A stretch of 13,417 nt of DNA from Lachnospiraceae bacterium (lineage in GTDB: Bacteria; Bacillota; Clostridia; Lachnospirales; Lachnospiraceae), in assembly GCA_003489085.1 (NCBI GenBank), contig DNJM01000161.1, forward strand, positions 1-13,417. The letters are read 5' to 3'. Shown in pieces: positions 6,831 through 13,135 of this stretch. Numbering within the stretch: position 1 is the stretch's first letter; the number at the start of each line of letters is the position of its first letter. The notes under the pieces were generated by a model. It was not told the DNA's origin and did not search any database. It saw only the letters and a program-made list of their open reading frames with translations. The position numbers and the translations under genes are program-made.

Positions 6831-7439
6831 TCATCTCTTCAAAATGCCATCCAGCATCAGGTTTACTTCCAGAACATTCACCGTTTCTTCGCCAAAAATT
6901 CCAAGAAACCTTCCTTTCGTACATTTTTCAATCACCTCCCGCACTTCTTCCTCCGTCATATCATTTGCACCGGCAATCCTTGCCACCTGATACTCTGCTG
7001 CTGCCGGAGAAATGTGAGGATCAAGACCACTTCCGGAACAAGTAACAAGATCCACAGGAATGGCGGTCTCATCCATATCCGGATTGGCGGCCCGCAGTTT
7101 TTCGATTCGTTCTGCAACCAGTTCCTCATACTCCTTGCCGACGGGGGAAAGGTTGGAGGGAAACGCATACATCAGGGCATTTCCATCTTTGTCTTTATAG
7201 GTAGAAACATCAATATTCATAATACGCCCCCACATATGAGCGTCATCTGTATACTGCTGTCCCAACAGTTCACTTCCGTATTTTTTACCATCTATTTCGA
7301 TGATACTGCCGTTCGCTTTATCCGGGAAAAGAAGCTGTGCCAATCCTGTCACAATACCCGTATAAAGAATGCCGCATACAAAAAAGAAAATGAAGAAAAT
7401 AATCAAAGCTTTTGGGAATGTGGACTTAAAAATTTTCAT
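6831..7439 (-). CDS. kdpC: Potassium-transporting ATPase subunit C (orphan)
   Basis: This 202-aa protein is recognisable as KdpC, the small membrane-anchored subunit that stabilises the KdpFABC high-affinity K+ pump. It has one N-terminal transmembrane helix (about residues 11-31), followed by an extracytoplasmic domain with the typical segments NGSIIE, GSELLGQQYT, LRAANPDMDETAIPVDLVT, SGSGLDPHISPAAAEYQVARIA and a C-terminal VNVLEVNLMLDGIL. The length is normal and the frame intact. The ATG at 7437-7439 follows a GAGGAGG ribosome binding site. The oddity is context: kdpA and kdpB are not next to it. Upstream are only a 61-aa gene and then the gcv operon; downstream is ktrB after 119 bp. KdpC has no known transport activity alone. 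Either kdpAB lie elsewhere in the genome, were deleted recently, or this KdpC has another partner. Confidence 0.95.
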   Translation of the reverse strand: MKIFKSTFPKALIIFFIFFFVCGILYTGIVTGLAQLLFPDKANGSIIEIDGKKYGSELLGQQYTDDAHMWGRIMNIDVSTYKDKDGNALMYAFPSNLSPVGKEYEELVAERIEKLRAANPDMDETAIPVDLVTCSGSGLDPHISPAAAEYQVARIAGANDMTEEEVREVIEKCTKGRFLGIFGEETVNVLEVNLMLDGILKR

Positions 7440-7493
7440 ATTCTTCTACCTCCTCGGTAAAATATGATATATACTTTTCTTTAAAAATGGCGT

Positions 7494-7505
7494 CAGATAT
7501 CTGAG
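7494..7505. repeat. 12-bp perfect palindrome in the gap before kdpC
   Basis: TCAGATATCTGA lies in the 96-bp gap between the 61-aa gene and kdpC, where kdpA and kdpB would be expected. It could be an operator or chance. No recognisable piece of KdpA or KdpB is left in the gap: the three minus-strand frames hit stops quickly and do not resemble the KdpB C-terminus that usually abuts kdpC. Confidence 0.3.
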
Positions 7506-7535
7506 GCAGGCATTAAAATAGACTAAAGATTATAG

Positions 7536-7721
7536 TCAGCCAAATATCCACGCCATTGGAAACGCAATTGCAATTGTGCTGATGCATACACACATCAAAA
7601 TAAATATCGGCATACCGACAAAAATAGAGAGAAATCCCAGAAACGGATGCTTCCAGACAAATTGCTCTGTTTTTATGTCAAAATCATATTCCAGCTTCTG
7701 AATCGACTTTTTGATTCTCAT
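7536..7721 (-). CDS. Small 61-aa membrane peptide at the head of the potassium locus
   Basis: This 61-residue protein has a charged N-terminal half (MRIKKSIQKLEYDFDIKTEQ) and a strongly hydrophobic C-terminal half (about residues 27-60). The hydrophobic part could form one long helix or a short hairpin in the membrane. The ATG at 7719-7721 has an excellent ribosome binding site (AAAGGAGG). It is the first minus-strand gene after the gcv terminator and precedes kdpC by 96 bp. That is the position of kdpF/kdpA in standard kdpFABC operons. It does not resemble the ~29-aa KdpF of E. coli. By position it may be a KdpF-like accessory peptide left from a fuller kdp operon, but this is inference. I do not recognise the family by sequence. 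Confidence 0.72.
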   Translation of the reverse strand: MRIKKSIQKLEYDFDIKTEQFVWKHPFLGFLSIFVGMPIFILMCVCISTIAIAFPMAWIFG

Positions 7722-7743
7722 AATGCCGCCTCCTTTTACCCTT

Positions 7744-7760
7744 ATATAAGAATCATATAA
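7744..7760. promoter_or_regulatory. TTATAT-N5-TTATAT direct repeat, possible OmpR/KdpE-type operator
   Basis: Read on the minus strand, two TTATAT hexamers are separated by GATTC, giving an 11-bp period. They end 22 bp before the start of the 61-aa gene. OmpR-family response regulators bind direct repeats with about this period, and the Escherichia coli KdpE site is TTTATA-N5-TTTACA. The resemblance is real but the DNA is AT-rich. The site also overlaps a plus-strand TATAAT, so it could serve the divergent small unit. The regulator is inferred, not shown. Confidence 0.3.
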
Positions 7761-7787
7761 TGAAAAAAATTAAAAGGGAGAAAGGAT

Positions 7788-7892
7788 ATGGACGTTTACA
7801 TTAAAGGAGGATTAAGCTGCAGCAGATTCTGTATTAACCAGCGCTTTTTATCACATGTTTGGCAAACTAAAAAAGGCGCAGATTCTCTCTGA
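7788..7892 (+). CDS. Possible 34-aa small ORF with its own promoter-like and terminator sequences
   Basis: This short plus-strand frame starts at ATG 7788-7790 and ends at TGA 7890-7892, encoding MDVYIKGGLSCSRFCINQ and 16 more residues. Two cysteines (11 and 15) and a net positive charge are visible, with no membrane segment. Three signals make it more than a random ORF. A consensus -10, TATAAT, lies at 7756-7761, with a weak -35 candidate TTTACC at 7735-7740 (15-nt spacing). A purine-rich GGGAGAAAGG ribosome binding site lies just before the ATG. The stop falls in the loop of the terminator at 7869-7902. A second Shine-Dalgarno-like AAAGGAGG occurs inside the frame at 7803-7810 with no usable start after it. 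The unit could equally be a non-coding RNA of roughly 135 nt. I recognise no family, and translation is unproven. Confidence 0.25.
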   Translation: MDVYIKGGLSCSRFCINQRFLSHVWQTKKGADSL

Positions 7893-7902
7893 CGCCTTTT
7901 TT
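7869..7902 (-). terminator. Bidirectional rho-independent terminator after lpdA
   Basis: A perfect 10-bp inverted repeat, AAAAAAGGCG (7869-7878) and CGCCTTTTTT (7893-7902), encloses a 14-nt loop. It lies about 20 nt past the lpdA stop. Because the stem ends in A6/T6, it reads as GC core plus U-tract on both strands. It can therefore end the gcv-lpdA transcript and any plus-strand transcript starting near 7768. Confidence 0.88.
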
Positions 7903-7923
7903 CAAATATGCTCTACTTACTTG

Positions 7924-9330
7924 TTATCTCTTTTTCTTCGGCACAACATGAATCGCTCCGCCTCCCAGCTCTTCCAGTGCCTCGCCAACGCCTTCATTAT
8001 ACGTCGGATGCGCTCTCATTCCCTTCAGAAGCTGTGAAACAGTAAGCTGATTCGCCACTGCCGTCGTGAATTCACCGATCATATCCGTCGCTCTTGCACA
8101 CATCATCTGCGCTCCCAGGATCACTCCGGTATCTTCCTTAGAAACTACCTTGATAAATCCTCTTTCCTCCTTGGAAATCAGAGATTTCCCGTTTGCGCTC
8201 ATAATGAACTTACCGACCTTTACCGATATGCCTTGTTCCTTTGCTTCATCCTCTGTCATACCTACGGATGCAATCTCCGGATCTGTATAAACACATCCTG
8301 GTACTACGGAGAGATCAACCGTCGGCGCCGCACCGGCCAACTGTTCTGCCACTGCGATGCCCTGCGCGCTCGCCGCATGTGCCAGCTGTGCCCCTTTGAT
8401 CAGATCTCCGATGGCAAATACACCATCCTTACTGGTTGCAAAGTTTTCATCCACCACAACACGTCCCCGCTCCATTGCAGGAGCTGCGCCTTCTGCAAAG
8501 AGACCATCCGTATTCGGACACCGTCCAACTGCACACAGCACATACTGTGCCGATACACGCATTTCCTTCTCTTTTTCTATGAACCGGCAGGCATACTGCT
8601 CGCCATCTGCTTCCACTCCCTGCACGGCTGCCGATACATGAATGTCAATTCCGCGTTTCTTTAGAATCATTTTCAGATTCTGGGAAATTTCTTTATCCAT
8701 ATTCGGAACCAGACGCGGCATTGCCTCCAGAATCGTTACCTTGCACCCAAGCGCCGCGAAGACCGTAGCGAATTCCACACTGATAACGCCGCCGCCGATC
8801 ACGATCAGGCTCTTCGGCATCTCCCGCAGCCGGAACAGTTCATCACTGGTCAGTACGCCTGGCAGATCCATGCCCGGAATCGGCAGTACCAATGGCTTAG
8901 AGCCCGCTGCCAGGATCACATGCTCCGCCCGGTACACTGTTTCTTCTTCTTCAGATACCACTCGTACGGATTTGTCCGCAAGCAGAGTTCCCTTTCCCTT
9001 TAGCAGGGTTACACCGTTCCCTTCCAGAAGCTGTTCTACGCCCTGTACCAGCTTCTGCGTTGTCTCTTCTTTATAAGTAAGTATTTTTTCATAATCAAAT
9101 CGGATATCGGAAGCAAAGATTCCGAAGCGTTCCCCCTCCTGCATTTCCCGATATAAGGAAGATGCGTGGATCATGGCCTTTGCCGGAATACATCCCCGGT
9201 TCAGGCAGGTGCCGCCAACTCTTCTATCCTCTACAACAGCCGTTTTCAGGCCAAGCTTCGCTGCCTTGATCGCAGCTACGTATCCGCCCGGACCGGCCCC
9301 GATAATAATCAAATCAAATGTATGTTCCAT
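7924..9330 (-). CDS. lpdA: Dihydrolipoyl dehydrogenase (glycine cleavage L protein)
   Basis: This is a 468-aa FAD- and NAD-dependent flavoprotein that re-oxidises the dihydrolipoyl arm of GcvH. The N-terminal FAD fold has GAGPGG at residues 11-16. The redox-active disulfide motif GGTCLNRGCIPAK gives Cys42 and Cys47. A second Rossmann motif, IGGGVISVEFA, near residues 173-183 binds NAD. The FAD-contacting motif FAIGDLIKGAQLAHAAS follows, and the C-terminal dimer and active-site motif HPTYNE supplies His441 and Glu446. There is no N-terminal lipoyl domain, unlike some Lpd proteins. The ATG at 9328-9330 has an AGAGGAG ribosome binding site and lies 12 nt after lplA. It is the last gene of the operon: the stop at 7924 is followed by a strong hairpin terminator. 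The gene could also serve other lipoyl complexes, but none is encoded here. Confidence 0.96.
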   Translation of the reverse strand: MEHTFDLIIIGAGPGGYVAAIKAAKLGLKTAVVEDRRVGGTCLNRGCIPAKAMIHASSLYREMQEGERFGIFASDIRFDYEKILTYKEETTQKLVQGVEQLLEGNGVTLLKGKGTLLADKSVRVVSEEEETVYRAEHVILAAGSKPLVLPIPGMDLPGVLTSDELFRLREMPKSLIVIGGGVISVEFATVFAALGCKVTILEAMPRLVPNMDKEISQNLKMILKKRGIDIHVSAAVQGVEADGEQYACRFIEKEKEMRVSAQYVLCAVGRCPNTDGLFAEGAAPAMERGRVVVDENFATSKDGVFAIGDLIKGAQLAHAASAQGIAVAEQLAGAAPTVDLSVVPGCVYTDPEIASVGMTEDEAKEQGISVKVGKFIMSANGKSLISKEERGFIKVVSKEDTGVILGAQMMCARATDMIGEFTTAVANQLTVSQLLKGMRAHPTYNEGVGEALEELGGGAIHVVPKKKR

Positions 9331-9342
9331 AGCTTGTCTCCT

Positions 9343-10341
9343 CTATAAATCTATCGACTGGATCCACTCGATAATATCCTGCATCATGGATTCTTCCTGC
9401 TTATCTGCTGACCAATACAGGCCCAGCTCGGTACAGATATCCTGCTTATTGTATTTTACGCCCTTCAGATAGTTACGCAGATCCAGAATGAATGCCGGTC
9501 GCAGAGAATCAGAATAGACTTCTACAGCCCTGATTTTTCCTTTTTCAATGACCACCTGCAGATTGACCTGCCCCCAGGTAAATCGGTGGGAAAGCTCATA
9601 TTGGAAATCCAGCTTACGCCCATAGATCCACTCCCAGGAGGAGAATTTTTCCGTTCTTTCCTCCACTTCTCTTTGATCCAGCTCACCTAAAGGGACTACC
9701 GCAGCCGTTAACCCATATACCTCTTCAAAGGCTGCTTTCAGTGCTGCCTTCAGTTCCTGGATCGAAAGCTCCGGTACGAATTCCTTCAGATTGGTGACCC
9801 TGGATTTCACTGACTCCACGCCCTTGGACTTAAGCTTTTCCTTGGATACTGTCAGATACGTGGAAAGCTCCCCCAGATTTACGTTTACCATCAACGTACC
9901 GTGATGATAGCAATGCCGGTCATGTTCATAAAATGCATTTCCGGAAAACTTCTGTCCATTTGCCAGCAGATCATTTCTGCCGGATTTTTCTGCCGGAACC
10001 CCCAGTCTTCTGACTGCCCGCAGGATTACCTCCAGCTGCCGGTCCACACTGTAGTTTTCTTTTCGTGCCAGAAAAGTAAAATTCAGATTCCCCAGATCAT
10101 GATATACAGCTCCCCCGCCGGATAGTCTTCTCACCAGATGTCCGCCATCTTCTTCCAGCTTGCTGACCAGACATTCCTTCCACGCATTCTGATTTTGTCC
10201 GATCACAATCGTATTTTGATTTTGCCAGAGATAGAGCATACACTCATTTTCTCCGCAGTGGAGAAGGAGGTACTCCTCCACTGCCAGATTTTTATATGGA
10301 CTATACTGATCACTCTCTATATAAGTAAGCCTTTCAATCAT
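9343..10341 (-). CDS. lplA: Lipoate-protein ligase A family protein
   Basis: This protein (332 aa from the chosen start) belongs to the lipoate-protein ligase family. It activates lipoate with ATP and transfers it to the lysine of lipoyl proteins, here most likely GcvH. Visible signatures are RRLSGGGAVYHDLGNLNFTF at residues 71-90 (lipoate-binding loop), GRNDLLANGQKFSGNAF at 121-137 with the conserved active-site lysine at about 131, and SRVTNLKEF. A C-terminal accessory domain follows. I prefer the ATG at 10339-10341 because it has a GAGG ribosome binding site 8 nt upstream and the protein then begins at the usual MIERLTYIES. An upstream in-frame ATG at 10422 would overlap the end of gcvPB and lacks a good ribosome binding site. 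Position inside the gcv operon supports a role in lipoate salvage for glycine cleavage. Exact substrate preference (free lipoate or octanoate) cannot be read from sequence. Confidence 0.92.
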   Translation of the reverse strand: MIERLTYIESDQYSPYKNLAVEEYLLLHCGENECMLYLWQNQNTIVIGQNQNAWKECLVSKLEEDGGHLVRRLSGGGAVYHDLGNLNFTFLARKENYSVDRQLEVILRAVRRLGVPAEKSGRNDLLANGQKFSGNAFYEHDRHCYHHGTLMVNVNLGELSTYLTVSKEKLKSKGVESVKSRVTNLKEFVPELSIQELKAALKAAFEEVYGLTAAVVPLGELDQREVEERTEKFSSWEWIYGRKLDFQYELSHRFTWGQVNLQVVIEKGKIRAVEVYSDSLRPAFILDLRNYLKGVKYNKQDICTELGLYWSADKQEESMMQDIIEWIQSIDL

Positions 10342-10369
10342 CCTGTTCGCCTCAACATTCTGTTTTGTA

Positions 10370-11800
10370 CTATCCTTCAAAGGAATACTTAAGGATCGGA
10401 TGTCTCGCTGCTGTAACTTCATCCATTCTGGTCACCGGAGTTGTAACCGGCGCATTGTGCAGCTCCTCCGGAGCTGTCTGTGCCAGTTCATAAAGCTTCC
10501 GGAATACCTGAATCGCTTCATCCAGTGTTTCTTTTGACTCTGTCTCAGTCGGCTCTACCATCAATGCTTCCTCCACAATTAATGGGAAATACATTGTCGG
10601 CGGATGAATGCCATGATCCAGAAGACCTTTTGCAATATCCATTGCCGTAATGCCATTTGCCTTCTTCAGATCAGAAAGGCTCATGACGAACTCATGCATA
10701 CAAGGCTCGTCATATGCCATGGTATACAGATCCCTCAGTTTATGCATCATATAATTTGCATTCAGAACCGCATTCCGACTTGCTTCCGGGATTCCTTCTT
10801 TGCCAAGTGTCATCACATAAGTCAGCCCTCTGACCACCACTAAAAAGTTTCCATAGAAATTTTTCATTTCACCTATGCTGGCTTCTGGCTTTGTGAAAGA
10901 ATAAGTTTCCTCTCCCGTTACCAGTACAGAAGGCAGAAACGCTGACAGCATGTCCTTGCATCCTACCGGGCCGCTTCCCGGACCGCCGCCGCCATGCGGG
11001 GTGGAAAAGGTCTTATGCAGATTCAGATGGATTACATCGAATCCCATATCGCCCGGTCGTACCGTTCCCATTACTGCGTTCAGATTTGCACCATCATAGT
11101 AACAGAGACCGCCACATGCATGGACGATATTCGTAATTTCTAAAATATTTTTATCAAATAATCCCACCGTATTAGGATTGGTCAGCATCAGGCCGGCCAC
11201 ATCATCACCTGCTGCTGCTTTTAATTTATCCAGATCGACACAGCCGTCTGCGCTGGAGGGAATACTGACTACGGAATAGCCTGCCATTACCGCGCTGGCC
11301 GGATTGGTGCCATGCGCAGAGTCCGGAACCAGAATCTTGGTCCGCTTATGATCGCCGCGGCTCTCATGATATGCTTTAATCAGAAGCAGGCCTGTGAATT
11401 CACCATGTGCACCGGCTGCCGGCTGGAATGTCATATGCTCCATTCCGGTAATCTCGCACAAATACTTTTCCGCAAGCTTCAGCACTTCCATACACCCCTG
11501 CACCGTATGCTCCGGCTGCAGCGGATGGATATTGGTGAATCCCGGCAATGCCGCCATCTCCTCATTGATTCTCGGATTATACTTCATGGTACAGGAACCA
11601 AGGGGGTAGAAGCCATCATTGACACCATGGGATTTCTTCGCCAGCTCAGTGTAATGCCTGCTTAAGTCTCCCTCGGACATCTCCGGCATATGTAATTTCC
11701 GCTCCCTTTTATCCTTTTCTCCCGGCAGAACCACTTCTACATCGCATGGCGGAAGTGTACTGCAGCCTCTGCCTGGTCTGCTTTTTTCAAATACTAACAT
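10370..11800 (-). CDS. gcvPB: Glycine dehydrogenase (decarboxylating) subunit 2
   Basis: This 476-aa protein is the PLP-binding half of split glycine dehydrogenase. The conserved segment LNLHKTFSTPHGGGGPGSG places the Schiff-base lysine at about residue 263. Other family signatures are PLGSCTMKYNPRINE (66-80), FQPAAGAHGEFTGLL (125-139) and SAHGTNPASA (161-170). The C-terminus ends in a normal fashion. The start ATG (11798-11800) follows an AAGGAGGTG ribosome binding site that overlaps the end of gcvPA, so the two halves are probably made in stoichiometric amounts. The gene is followed 28 nt later by the likely start of lplA. Nothing looks truncated or frameshifted. Confidence 0.96.
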   Translation of the reverse strand: MLVFEKSRPGRGCSTLPPCDVEVVLPGEKDKRERKLHMPEMSEGDLSRHYTELAKKSHGVNDGFYPLGSCTMKYNPRINEEMAALPGFTNIHPLQPEHTVQGCMEVLKLAEKYLCEITGMEHMTFQPAAGAHGEFTGLLLIKAYHESRGDHKRTKILVPDSAHGTNPASAVMAGYSVVSIPSSADGCVDLDKLKAAAGDDVAGLMLTNPNTVGLFDKNILEITNIVHACGGLCYYDGANLNAVMGTVRPGDMGFDVIHLNLHKTFSTPHGGGGPGSGPVGCKDMLSAFLPSVLVTGEETYSFTKPEASIGEMKNFYGNFLVVVRGLTYVMTLGKEGIPEASRNAVLNANYMMHKLRDLYTMAYDEPCMHEFVMSLSDLKKANGITAMDIAKGLLDHGIHPPTMYFPLIVEEALMVEPTETESKETLDEAIQVFRKLYELAQTAPEELHNAPVTTPVTRMDEVTAARHPILKYSFEG

Positions 11801-11803
11801 GCA

Positions 11804-13114
11804 CTACACCTCCTTTAAGATCCGGACAGTCTCGTCCATCTCTTCCTTCGTGTTCATTTCCGTACAGCACCACAGAATCCTCTTTTCATCCAGCGGGTAA
11901 CCGCCAAGGATATCGTGTGCTTCCAGTACTGCCAATACATTTTCTGACGGTATTTCTGACGTGGTTACAAATTCATGGAAGAAATCCGTTTTATTTTCCA
12001 CGGTAAATCCTGCTTTTTCAAGCTCTCCTGCCAGATAATGTGCCTTAGAGGTACTCTGCACCGCTGCCTGTTTCAGTCCTTCATTTCCCATTGCTGCCAG
12101 ATATACGCCAACTGCCAGTGCGCAAAGTGCCTGGTTGGAACAGATATTGCTGGAGGCCTTTTCCCGGCGGATATGCTGCTCCCTTGCCTGCAGGGTCAGA
12201 ACATAGCCGACTTTTCCATTGTGATCCTTTGTCTCTCCTACGATCCTTCCCGGAAGCTTTCTGGTCATGCTTTCCACACAGGCCATAAAGCCCAGATAAG
12301 GTCCGCCAAACGCCAACGGAAGACCAAGCGGCTGCCCATCTCCGACCGCCACATCTGCCCCATATTCTCTTGGTGTTTTCAGAATTCCCAGGGAGATCGG
12401 GTTCACTCCCATGATATATTTCGCTCCTGCTTCATGTACCGCCTCTCCGATCGCCTGTGCGTCTTCCAGATTACCATAGTAATTGGGGTGCTGAATGTAT
12501 ACACATGCCGTCGCTCCGTCGATATGCTCCTTTAAGTATTCCAGATCCGTTACACCGTCTTTCTCCGGAACCACTTCCAGCTCGATTCCACTGCCAAAGC
12601 AATAGGTCTGTACGACCTTAAGAGTATTCGGATGTACAGCTGCAGAAATGAAGGATTTCTTCCTCTTTCGTTCCTGGCACATGACTATACTTTCTGCCGC
12701 CGCCGTTGCTCCATCATACACGGATGCATTGGAGCTGTCCATGCCGGTCAGATCACAGATCATCGTCTGATACTCGAAAATAGACTGTAAGATACCCTGA
12801 CTGATTTCTGCCTGATACGGCGTGTAGGCTGTCATCAGATTTTCTTTCGTAATCACATTATTTACAATGGCCGGAATATAGTGCCGGTATGCACCGGCTC
12901 CCCGGAAAATCGTCGGGAAAACCTTATTTTTACCAGCGATCCGCTCCATTGCTCTGCGCACTTCCAGCTCTGATTTTCCATCCGGAATCTGAAGACCGTC
13001 TTTTACCTTTACGTCAGCCGGAATATGTGCAAAGAGATCGTCCATCGATTGAAGGCCAATGTCGGCCAGCATCGCCTGCTGCTCTTCTATTGTATTCGGA
13101 ACATAGCTTCCCAT
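11804..13114 (-). CDS. gcvPA: Glycine dehydrogenase (decarboxylating) subunit 1
   Basis: This 436-aa protein is the N-terminal half of the split P protein. With GcvPB it decarboxylates glycine and passes the aminomethyl group to lipoylated GcvH, releasing CO2. Family motifs are visible in order: GAGAYRHYIP at residues 72-81, YTPYQAEISQG at 97-107, SNASVYDGATA at 128-138, and later GRIVGETKD and EKASSNICSNQALCAL. As expected for this subunit it lacks the PLP-binding lysine motif, which is in the B subunit. The ATG at 13112-13114 is preceded by an AAAGGTGG-type ribosome binding site just after the gcvH stop. The TAG at 11804-11806 lies 3 nt before gcvPB, and the gcvPB ribosome binding site is embedded in the last codons, consistent with translational coupling. 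Length is normal for Firmicutes. Confidence 0.96.
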   Translation of the reverse strand: MGSYVPNTIEEQQAMLADIGLQSMDDLFAHIPADVKVKDGLQIPDGKSELEVRRAMERIAGKNKVFPTIFRGAGAYRHYIPAIVNNVITKENLMTAYTPYQAEISQGILQSIFEYQTMICDLTGMDSSNASVYDGATAAAESIVMCQERKRKKSFISAAVHPNTLKVVQTYCFGSGIELEVVPEKDGVTDLEYLKEHIDGATACVYIQHPNYYGNLEDAQAIGEAVHEAGAKYIMGVNPISLGILKTPREYGADVAVGDGQPLGLPLAFGGPYLGFMACVESMTRKLPGRIVGETKDHNGKVGYVLTLQAREQHIRREKASSNICSNQALCALAVGVYLAAMGNEGLKQAAVQSTSKAHYLAGELEKAGFTVENKTDFFHEFVTTSEIPSENVLAVLEAHDILGGYPLDEKRILWCCTEMNTKEEMDETVRILKEV

Positions 13115-13135
13115 AGATCGGTTACCACCTTTCTG

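Noticed and set aside
10342..10422. N-terminal extension of lplA
   Set aside because: It overlaps the end of gcvPB, has no good ribosome binding site, and the family starts at MIERLTYIES.
11975..12535. 186-codon plus-strand open frame opposite gcvPA
   Set aside because: It is antisense to a clearly conserved enzyme and has no family signature.
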